NCBI RefSeq assembly: GCF_022271405.1
Contig: NZ_JAJNAL010000009.1
Span: 91,777-155,776, forward strand
Reading direction: 5' to 3'
DNA from: Rhodopseudomonas infernalis
Lineage (GTDB): Bacteria; Pseudomonadota; Alphaproteobacteria; Rhizobiales; Xanthobacteraceae
Length of the DNA stretch: 64,000 nucleotides
The position numbers were made by a program, and so were the translations under genes. The stretch's first letter is position 1. Each line of letters opens with the position of its first letter. Shown one piece after another: positions 57,576 through 64,000 of the stretch. Below the pieces are notes generated by a model that did no database searches, was not told the origin of the DNA, and saw only the letters and a program-made list of their open reading frames with translations.

Positions 57576-57974
57576 CTACTGCCACATCCAATTGCGACCC
57601 CAGTCGCCTTTCCAGCCGGTCAGGCGGCCGTGGCGAAATTGCAGAAACAGCCGGTCGCGGCGATCGAAAAACCCACTGCCGCCGGCGTTCCGGATCGCCA
57701 GGAACATCTCGTCGCCCGGACGGCCGCTGATGTAGTTGAGCGGCGTGCCGAGGGCGTGCGCCGCGGTGACCGCATCCATGCCGAAAGCCAATGGCGTGGT
57801 GTTGGACAGCGTTGCGGTGAATGACGGCGGTTCGATCCGCTGCGCCTCTGCGCCGGGTGCTGCCATCAGCGCCAGCCCGCATACCGTGAGGACGCTCGCA
57901 AGCCTTGCAAAGGCGACGAGTGTCCGAGGTCGGGATATTTCGACATCGCGACCGTTCTGTACGCTATGTGACAT
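57576..57974 (-). CDS. Secreted hypothetical protein
   Basis: A 132-residue protein with a basic N-terminus and a hydrophobic signal (LASVLTVCGLALMAAPGAEAQ, cleavage near 45). The mature part has LAFGMDAVTAAHALGTPLNYISGRPGDEMFLAI and LFLQFRHGRLTGWKGDW, whose pattern recalls a BamE/SmpA-like small repeat fold; this is a pattern impression. The ATG 57974 (MSHSVQNGR) is preferred over upstream 58070. No known function. Confidence 0.7.
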   Translation of the reverse strand: MSHSVQNGRDVEISRPRTLVAFARLASVLTVCGLALMAAPGAEAQRIEPPSFTATLSNTTPLAFGMDAVTAAHALGTPLNYISGRPGDEMFLAIRNAGGSGFFDRRDRLFLQFRHGRLTGWKGDWGRNWMWQ

Positions 57975-58165
57975 CGATATCCCCCGGTTCGCCTCAGCAT
58001 AAACCTTTCGCAGTGCAATGCCGAGAGCAGGCTCGGAGTTTTCTGACAATGCTTGGCAAATCCGGAGCAAAAATACATGCGGTGTTAAGAATGCCCATTA
58101 AGCAGTGGGAATCAATTTCCCGTTAGGGGTGAGACAGACGTGCGTACCCTTCGGATTGGTGATTC

Positions 58166-59272
58166 ATGAATGCTGCCGCCCGACAAGCTGAGCCCGAAAC
58201 CGAGCCGCGACGCAGGCTCTTGCTGGCGTCCGATCGCCGCGACCTCAGTGCAGATCTGGCGCGGATCCTGAGCGGCGTCGCCGAGGTGCAGATCATTGCC
58301 ACCGTGCAGCTTCCGGATGCGCCAGCGCACGATCTGTCCGGTATCGTCGTCGATATCAATCTACGGTCGGCCGAAAGCGTGCAGGCGGTGCGACGCAAGC
58401 TACTCCGCGGCGGCTATCAATCGTTTCCGCGGCTGTTCGTGCTCGCCGACGAACTGCACCACGGCTCGATGCAGGCCTGGGCACTCGGCGCGACTGATAC
58501 AATCGCGCGCCCGTTCGACGCCCGCGACCTGCTGGCGCGGATCCGCGCGGCATTCCCCGACGCGTCCGAAACCTCTGCCGACGCGCGCGCCGCGGCGGTG
58601 ACGAAAGGCGTCGCCGCTGCGCACGGCGTGTTGGTCAAGATGTTCGAGCGGCTGCCGGCCGGCCGGCCGCTGACCTATGACGACGTCCAGCAAGCCGAAA
58701 CGCCGATCCTCAGGGCGATCAAACGCGGCTCGCTACGCGAATGGCTCATTGCCGTCGGCCGCCATCACAATGAGAGCTACCGGCTGGCGCTGTTCGCCAC
58801 CGGCTATGCGGTGGCGTTCGCGCAGCATCTCGGCATGCGCGAGGAAGATCAGCGTCGGTTGACGCGCGCGGCGCTGCTGTTCGACGTCGGCAAGGCATTC
58901 GTCGATGTCGCACTGCTCGACCATGTCGATGGTCTGGCGGGCGAGCGGCTTCGCAAATATCGCGAGCACCCGCGGCTCGGCTACGACGCGCTCGCCGCCG
59001 AGGGGACGTTTCCGCGCGAGACGCTCGAGGTCGTGCTTCACCATCACGAGCTGCTCGACGGCTCCGGCTATCCGGACGCGCTGCACGGCGACCAGATCAG
59101 CGACATCGTCCGCATCACCACCATCGTCGACATCTTCACGTCGCTGGTTGCGCAGCGCAAGAACCACCTGTCGCTGCTGCCGCTGCCCGCCTTCTCGGCG
59201 ATGGAAGCGCTGGGCGACAAGATCGACCAGCGCCTGCTGCAAGCCTTCCGTCCGGTCGCACTGGGCGGGTAG
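58166..59272 (+). CDS. Receiver-like / HD-GYP domain protein with degenerate HD dyad
   Basis: A 368-residue protein. The first 125 residues look like a response-regulator receiver (LLLASDRRDLSADLARIL, GIVVDINLRSAESV, LFVLADELHHGSMQAWALGATDTIARPFDARDLLARIRAAF). The second part has the HD-GYP hallmark HHHELLDGSGYPD and downstream EHPRLGYDAL and VDIFTSL. The normal HD is LLFDVGKAF, so the His of the HD dyad is replaced by Phe; c-di-GMP hydrolysis may be lost. Start ATG 58166. Confidence 0.85.
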   Translation: MNAAARQAEPETEPRRRLLLASDRRDLSADLARILSGVAEVQIIATVQLPDAPAHDLSGIVVDINLRSAESVQAVRRKLLRGGYQSFPRLFVLADELHHGSMQAWALGATDTIARPFDARDLLARIRAAFPDASETSADARAAAVTKGVAAAHGVLVKMFERLPAGRPLTYDDVQQAETPILRAIKRGSLREWLIAVGRHHNESYRLALFATGYAVAFAQHLGMREEDQRRLTRAALLFDVGKAFVDVALLDHVDGLAGERLRKYREHPRLGYDALAAEGTFPRETLEVVLHHHELLDGSGYPDALHGDQISDIVRITTIVDIFTSLVAQRKNHLSLLPLPAFSAMEALGDKIDQRLLQAFRPVALGG

Positions 59273-59302
59273 TTCACGCCCCGGAATGACGGGGGATCAC
59301 TT

Positions 59303-59400
59303 GTAGGGTGGGCAAAGGCGCGTAGCGCCGTGCCCACGCGTGATTCAAACCGTCAACTTGATGCGAGGCCGGTGGGCACGCTGCGCTTTTCCCACCCTAC
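59303..59400. repeat. GTAGGGTGGG-type palindromic repeat, copy 4
   Basis: GTAGGGTGGGCAAAGGCGCG at the left end and CGCTTTTCCCACCCTAC at the right end, around CGTGCCCACG. It is almost the same as 7656-7743. Confidence 0.8.
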
Positions 59401-59416
59401 GGGCGCGGCGTCGCGC

Positions 59417-61003
59417 TTACTCCGCCAGCAGCTTGCGCAGCTCCGCCTTCGCCACTTTCTCCAGCGTCGAGCGCGGCATGTCGTCGACCAGGCGGATTTC
59501 GCGCGGGCGCTTGAAGTCGGCCAGCGCGGCCGCGCAGGCGGCGGCGATGCGGTCGGCAAAATCCGGCGGCGCCCCGGCGACGCCGGCTTGCGGGATCACG
59601 AACACCACCGGCACTTCGTCGAGCATCGGGTGCTTCTTGGCCACCACCGCGGCTTCGCGCACGCCCGGCACGGTGATCACCACCTGTTCGATCTCGGACG
59701 CCGCGACGTTCTCGCCGCCGACCTTGAGCATGTCCTTGGCGCGGTCGCCGAACTTGATGGCGCCGTGCTCCAGCAGCGTGACGCGGTCGCCGGTGATGAA
59801 GTAACCGTGCTCATCGAAGCTGTCGCGGGTCGCCTGCTCGTTGTGCAGATACTCCTTGAACAGCGACAGGCCGGGCACGCCCTTGATCAGCAGGTTGCCG
59901 GTATCGCCGACCTGGGTCGGCGCGCCGTCGTCACCGACGATGCGCAGGCTGTATTCCGGCGCGGCGCGTCCGATCGTCATCGGGGTGTTCGGCTGATCGG
60001 CCTCGGCGATGATGCCGTGGGTGATGGTCTCGGTCATGCCCCACCAGCCGATGATCTTGATGCCGAAGTTCCTGAACACGGGCGGATCGGCCACCGCCGT
60101 GCCCCACAGCCGGAAGCTGTGATCCTTCGGCGTCTCCTGGTCCATCAGCGCCTTCAGGCAGAACGCGATGTTGGAATTCCAGGTGCAGCGATGCTCCAGT
60201 GAGACCTTCCAGAACCGGCTCGACGAGAACCGCGGCTGCACCACGCAGGTCCCCCCGACCCACAGGCTCGCCAGCATCGAATAGGCCAGCGCATTGGTGT
60301 GGAACAGCGGCAGGTAGGCCAGATGCACGTCGTCGGCGCGCAGCGTCTGGTGCGCGGCGTTGATCTTGGCGCCCCACAGCGCGTTGGCGTGGGTCCACAG
60401 CACCGCCTTCGGCCGCGACGTCGTACCGGAGGTGTACTGCACGCTGCACGGCGCGAACGGATCGGTGGCGCGGCGCGGCCGGTTCGCGCTGTCGCCGAAC
60501 AGGTTCTCGAATGAGTCCGCCTTGGCGACCGGCTGGGCCGGCAGCGGCGAGCCCGGATCGTGCGAGATCACAGCGATCCAGCGCAGCCCCTTGCAGTTCG
60601 CCGACACGAGATCGGCATAGGCCGGCTGGGTGATGGCGGCGACGGCGCCGCAGTGACCCGCGAAGTATTCGATCTCGGCGGCGGCCGAGCGGGTGTTGGT
60701 GGTCACCGCCAGCGCGCCGAGCTCGACGCAGGCGAACCAGCTCAGCAGAAACTCCGCGCAATTATCCAGATGGATCAGCACCGCGTCGCCCGGCTTGACG
60801 CCGCGTGCCACGAGGCCGGCGGCGAGCGCGCCGACCCGCTCGTGGAATTCGCCGTAGCTCCACACCCGCGCCGGGGCGTCGAACGGCGCCCAGATGATGA
60901 AGGGATGGTCGCGCCGCGTCTGCGCGTGCAGCCGCAGCAGCCACGGTACGTCCAGTCCGGCGAACGGACCGACCACGCCGGGCGCTTCGATCGGATGCGG
61001 CAT
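59417..61003 (-). CDS. ATP-dependent acyl-CoA synthetase (AMP-forming)
   Basis: A 528-residue ANL-superfamily enzyme. The ATP/AMP motif YTSGTTSRPKAVLWTH (about residue 181), GWWGMTETI, YFITGDRVTLLEHG and the C-terminal SRTLEK-like MPRSTLEKVAKAELRK with the catalytic Lys are present. It activates a carboxylic acid to its CoA ester; the acid is not known. ATG 61003 (MPHPIEAPG) is preceded by GGGAGAGAAGC; the frame is open further upstream into the leader. Confidence 0.9.
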   Translation of the reverse strand: MPHPIEAPGVVGPFAGLDVPWLLRLHAQTRRDHPFIIWAPFDAPARVWSYGEFHERVGALAAGLVARGVKPGDAVLIHLDNCAEFLLSWFACVELGALAVTTNTRSAAAEIEYFAGHCGAVAAITQPAYADLVSANCKGLRWIAVISHDPGSPLPAQPVAKADSFENLFGDSANRPRRATDPFAPCSVQYTSGTTSRPKAVLWTHANALWGAKINAAHQTLRADDVHLAYLPLFHTNALAYSMLASLWVGGTCVVQPRFSSSRFWKVSLEHRCTWNSNIAFCLKALMDQETPKDHSFRLWGTAVADPPVFRNFGIKIIGWWGMTETITHGIIAEADQPNTPMTIGRAAPEYSLRIVGDDGAPTQVGDTGNLLIKGVPGLSLFKEYLHNEQATRDSFDEHGYFITGDRVTLLEHGAIKFGDRAKDMLKVGGENVAASEIEQVVITVPGVREAAVVAKKHPMLDEVPVVFVIPQAGVAGAPPDFADRIAAACAAALADFKRPREIRLVDDMPRSTLEKVAKAELRKLLAE

Positions 61004-61432
61004 TGCTTCTCTCCCTTGCTGCGGCGCTTTCCGCACGGCGGCAATTGGCCGCGGCGCGATCGCGCGTCTGTTGTTTGGTAGCGGCCCCCTTGTGCCACCC
61101 GCCGCCACGTCGCGCAATTCAGCTCCGTGTCCCGGACGCGAGGCGGCACGCAGTGCCGCCTCGCAGATCCGTGACCCCGGTTTCTTTGCGGCACTAAGGC
61201 AAACCGTGACCCCCGCTCTGAAGCGCACCACGCCGCCAGAGCGGCGCGCTGCGCAGCGTCCGGGGCACGAACGATTAGTTTCGCGCCGCGACCGCAGATC
61301 GCGGCGGCGCGAGCGGCTGGCGCGCCCTGCGACAACGCTTCGTGACCCAAAACCCGGAACGTTCGCTGCATCGCACCGTTGGCTCGCCAATGTCGACACG
61401 GTCGACGGATCAACGACGAAGGAGATTGCACG
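61004..61432. repeat. 429-bp intergenic region with palindromic repeat
   Basis: An 11-bp perfect inverted repeat GCGAGGCGGCA (61138-61148) / TGCCGCCTCGC (61154-61164), and flanking CCGTGTCCCGGACGCG with CGCTGCGCAGCGTCCGGGGCACG (about 61247-61272). It resembles the CGTGTCCCGGACGCG-type repeat of Bradyrhizobium relatives. No gene here. It contains the promoter of the DUF3551 gene. Confidence 0.65.
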
Positions 61433-61723
61433 ATGAAATCTTTGGCTCTGGCTGCTGTGGCGCTCGGTGCATTCGGCGCAACCCAACTCGTTACCGCAAA
61501 GCCCGCCGCCGCGGCGGTCGAATATCCGTATTGCCAGCAGGGTGCGCTGCAGGGCTATCCGGGCGACTGCAGCTACCCCACCTTTGCGTCCTGCACCTAT
61601 TCGGCGCGTGGCACCGGCGGCAATTGCGTCGCCAACCCGCGCTACTTTGCACGCGGCGGCGGCTATGACAGCCCGTACGACGCCTACGGTTACGCCCCCG
61701 CCAGCGGTTATGGCGATTACTGA
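61433..61723 (+). CDS. DUF3551 domain-containing secreted protein
   Basis: A 96-residue exported protein. A signal peptide covers about residues 1-27 (KSLALAAVALGAFGATQLV...AAA). The mature part has the DUF3551 pattern: YPYCQQGALQG, CSYPTFASCTYSARGTGGNCVANPRYF, with four Cys. A Gly/Tyr-rich tail (GGGYDSPYDAYGYAPASGYGDY) follows. Function unknown; family common in Bradyrhizobium relatives. ATG 61433 has GGAGA 8 bases upstream. Confidence 0.85.
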   Translation: MKSLALAAVALGAFGATQLVTAKPAAAAVEYPYCQQGALQGYPGDCSYPTFASCTYSARGTGGNCVANPRYFARGGGYDSPYDAYGYAPASGYGDY

Positions 61724-61744
61724 TCCGAACGGTCTATCCGTCGC

Positions 61745-61975
61745 TCAGCCACCGCGCTCTTTGCGGCTGTAGTTGGAAAGATGGCCCTCGCGCGCAGCCC
61801 GCGCGCGGGCGGCCTGGATCGTGCCCTTGCTCTTGCCGGGCGGCGCCGGGCGCGACACCAGCCGCTCCATCTTGTTGCGGCTATGACAATGCGGGCAGCG
61901 CGGCTTGTCGGCAAAGCCGACCAGCAGTTCGCTATCCGTGTCGCATTTCCCACAATGAAAACCGTAAAGCGGCAT
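61745..61975 (-). CDS. FmdB-family zinc ribbon protein
   Basis: A 76-residue protein whose N-terminus MPLYGFHCGKCD followed by CPHC (residues about 8-11 and 32-35) is the FmdB-type zinc ribbon with CxxC pairs. The C-terminal half is basic. Usually a small regulatory or nucleic-acid-associated protein; role unclear. ATG 61975. Same strand as recQ, which lies upstream of it (its stop is at 62036), 60 bp away. Confidence 0.88.
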   Translation of the reverse strand: MPLYGFHCGKCDTDSELLVGFADKPRCPHCHSRNKMERLVSRPAPPGKSKGTIQAARARAAREGHLSNYSRKERGG

Positions 61976-62035
61976 CGCCGCGTCTCCTGAAGCCGTTCAG
62001 GGCGGGCTTTGCAGGATCCGGACCAGTGGATTGCA

Positions 62036-63892
62036 CTAGCGCTGCGTGCCGCCGATCACCGCCAGCAGCGCCGCGCCGTAAATCTCCAGCTTCTTGTCGC
62101 CGATGCCGGGGATGCCGCGCAGTTCGTCGAGCGTGCGCGGCCGCACCGCCGCGATGCCGTCCATGGTGGCGTCGTGCAGCACCACATAGGCCGGCACGCC
62201 GCGGCTCTTCGCCACCTCTGAGCGCCACGCCTTCAGGGCCGCGAACAGCTCCGGATCGCCGGAGGTCTCGCGCGGCGGTGCGCCGACCAGATCGCCGCGG
62301 CGCGATTTGGCGCGGGGCGGCCGGCCGCCGGTCTGTTCGCGCAGCATCACCTGGGCGTCGCCCTTCAGCACCGCGCGCGAACTCTCGGTGAACTTCAGCG
62401 CGCCGAACGCCTCGCTGTCCGGCGCCAGATGGCCGAGCGACACCAGCTGCCGGATCACCGCGCGCCATTGCTTTTCGTTGAATTCGCTGCCGATGCCGAA
62501 CACCGACAGCTTGTCGTGGCCGAATTGGCCGACGCGCTCGGTCAGCCGGCCGAGCAGCACGTCGATCAGATGCTGCGCGCCGAACCGTTGCCCGGTGCGA
62601 TAGGCGCAGGACAACAGCTTCTGCGCTGCCACGGTGCCGTCGATGACCTTGGGCGGCGTCAGGCAGTTGTCGCAATTGCCGCAATTCTCATGCGCCGAGG
62701 CTTCGCCGAAATAGCCGAGCAGCCGCGTGCGGCGGCAGCTGGTGGATTCGCACAGCCCCACCAGCGCGTCGAGCTTGCCCATCGAGACGCGCTTGAACGC
62801 GTCCGAGCCGGTACTCTCGTCGATCATCCGGCGCTGCTGCACGATGTCGCTGAGGCCGTAAGCCATCCACGCTTCCGACGGCTTGCCGTCGCGGCCGGCG
62901 CGGCCAGTCTCCTGGTAGTAGGCCTCGATGCTCTTGGGCAGATCGAGATGCGCGACGAAGCGCACGTCCGGCTTGTCGATGCCCATGCCGAACGCGATGG
63001 TGGCGACGATCACCACGCCGTCTTCGCTCAGGAAGCGGTCCTGGTTGCGGGCGCGAATCTCGGCAGGCAGGCCGGCGTGATACGGCAGCGCATGGATGCC
63101 GGCCTTGCACAGCGTATCGGCCACGTCCTCGACCTTGGCGCGCGACAGGCAATACACCACGCCGGAATGGCCGACATGCTTGTCGGCGATGAACGCCTTG
63201 AGCTGCGCCGGCGCGTTCTGCTTGTCGACGATGCTGTAGCGGATGTTGGGCCGGTCGAAACTCGACACGAAGCAAGGCGCATCCGTCAGCGACAGCCGCT
63301 CGGCGATTTCGCGGCGGGTCAGCGCGTCGGCCGTGGCGGTCAGCGCGATCCGCGGCACGGTCGGGAATTTCTCGGCGATCGCCGACAGGCCGACATATTC
63401 GGGCCGGAAGTCGTGCCCCCATTGCGACACGCAATGCGCCTCGTCGATCGCAAACAGCGCGATCTTGGCACGCGCCAGCAGCGACAGGCAGCGCGGCGTC
63501 AGCAGCCGCTCTGGCGCGACGTACAGCAGATCGAGTTCGCCTCTGAGCAATTGCTGCTCGAGCGCATTGGCCTCGTCATAGGACAGCGTCGAATTCAGCG
63601 CGGCGGCGCGCACGCCCGATTCCAGCAGCCCGGCGACCTGGTCGCGCATCAGCGCGATCAGCGGCGACACCACGACCCCGCAGCCCTCGCGCAGCAGCGC
63701 CGGCAACTGATAGCAAAGCGACTTGCCGCCCCCGGTCGGCATCAGCACCAGCGCATCGCCGCCATCGGCCACATGCCGCACGATCGCCTCCTGCTGGCCG
63801 CGAAACCCCGGCAGGCCGAACACATGATTCAGCGTCGACAGCATGCGTGCGTCGAGGTCGTCGTCGGTTTCGCGGGGTGCGGAACGGGTCAT
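62036..63892 (-). CDS. recQ: ATP-dependent DNA helicase RecQ
   Basis: A 618-residue 3'-to-5' helicase. Walker [20 protein letters not shown] (about residue 55), DEAH box [20 protein letters not shown], and motif VI with [16 protein letters not shown]. The zinc-binding Cys CESTSC...CGNCDNC follow, then RQC (winged helix) and a C-terminal HRDC domain (about 545-618). It unwinds recombination and replication intermediates. ATG 63892. Confidence 0.96.
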   Translation of the reverse strand: MTRSAPRETDDDLDARMLSTLNHVFGLPGFRGQQEAIVRHVADGGDALVLMPTGGGKSLCYQLPALLREGCGVVVSPLIALMRDQVAGLLESGVRAAALNSTLSYDEANALEQQLLRGELDLLYVAPERLLTPRCLSLLARAKIALFAIDEAHCVSQWGHDFRPEYVGLSAIAEKFPTVPRIALTATADALTRREIAERLSLTDAPCFVSSFDRPNIRYSIVDKQNAPAQLKAFIADKHVGHSGVVYCLSRAKVEDVADTLCKAGIHALPYHAGLPAEIRARNQDRFLSEDGVVIVATIAFGMGIDKPDVRFVAHLDLPKSIEAYYQETGRAGRDGKPSEAWMAYGLSDIVQQRRMIDESTGSDAFKRVSMGKLDALVGLCESTSCRRTRLLGYFGEASAHENCGNCDNCLTPPKVIDGTVAAQKLLSCAYRTGQRFGAQHLIDVLLGRLTERVGQFGHDKLSVFGIGSEFNEKQWRAVIRQLVSLGHLAPDSEAFGALKFTESSRAVLKGDAQVMLREQTGGRPPRAKSRRGDLVGAPPRETSGDPELFAALKAWRSEVAKSRGVPAYVVLHDATMDGIAAVRPRTLDELRGIPGIGDKKLEIYGAALLAVIGGTQR

Positions 63893-63979
63893 GCGAACGG
63901 GCAGGGGATTGGGGCCATGCGGTTGCTATAGCCCATTCCGGCCGATTCTGCCCATGAGGCAGTGCGCTTCCCCACACGC

Positions 63980-64000
63980 AGCGCGCTCCCTCTCCCGCTT
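63980..64000. repeat. CTCTCCCGC palindrome, cut by the window end
   Basis: The window ends in GCGCGCTCCCTCTCCCGCTT, the left arm of the palindromic element seen elsewhere. The rest is outside. Confidence 0.6.

Overview
The window looks like the chromosomal origin-proximal region of a purple non-sulfur alphaproteobacterium, most probably Rhodopseudomonas palustris or a close relative in the Nitrobacteraceae (Bradyrhizobium family). This rests on high GC content, the dnaA-dnaN-recF-gyrB block, a FixK-controlled cbb3 oxidase cluster (ccoNOQP-ccoGHIS), a kaiC-kaiB pair without kaiA, Bradyrhizobium-type palindromic intergenic repeats, and families such as DUF3551, DUF2239 and DUF1674. The species name is inferred from gene order and recalled protein features; no search was run.

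Layout. 1-6.1 kb: the 3' end of rlmN, a small membrane protein, a PAP2 phosphatase, argG, then an XRE-cupin regulator followed by ridA, a MOSC protein, a VanB-type reductase and (to 7.5 kb) an MHS-type transporter. The last four look like one regulated catabolic or detoxification unit sharing an operator-like sequence. 7.6-11 kb: an anchored SNase-like protein, a low-GC Abi/HEPN gene, a candidate structured small RNA, sdhAF4 and rsmB. 11-17.5 kb: a heparinase-like protein, a GAF histidine kinase, purH behind a ZTP riboswitch, and aroG behind an aromatic leader-peptide attenuator. 17.5-25.5 kb: transport and metabolism genes (UMF1-type MFS, gamma-glutamyltransferase, SDR, GST, GIY-YIG, DUF2239, HCCA isomerase, ketopantoate reductase). 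26-34.2 kb: ccoNOQP, ccoGHIS and a small trailing ORF. 34.5-39.2 kb: a small conserved protein, an Lrp regulator, and kaiC-kaiB-histidine kinase. 39.4-45.9 kb: a periplasmic-type molybdenum aldehyde oxidase (paoCBA order on the + axis), a second Lrp regulator divergent from hppD, and a toxin-antitoxin pair with a broken toxin. 45.9-54.4 kb: gyrB, recF, dnaN, dnaA and rpsT, all on the minus strand, with 1.3 kb of gene-free DNA rich in GANTC sites upstream of dnaA. 54.7-64 kb: msrA, a polysaccharide export lipoprotein, dienelactone hydrolase, an HD-GYP-like protein with a degenerate HD dyad, an acyl-CoA ligase, DUF3551, an FmdB zinc ribbon and recQ.

How the parts work together. The cco genes encode the subunits and the copper and haem-centre assembly proteins of a microaerobic terminal oxidase, switched on by a FixK/FNR-type site. 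KaiC, KaiB and the adjacent kinase are a candidate KaiA-less timekeeper with its own output kinase. hppD, an Lrp regulator and the aroG attenuator bear on aromatic amino-acid breakdown and synthesis. The most interesting non-coding elements are the aroG leader peptide (Tyr-Trp-Tyr-Phe-Tyr-Phe run) with mutually exclusive hairpins, the purH ZTP riboswitch, a terminator-ended structured RNA beside the Abi gene, and a repeated TGGAA-N4-TTCCA-like operator in the ridA/MFS unit. Many intergenic spaces carry one of several palindromic repeat families.
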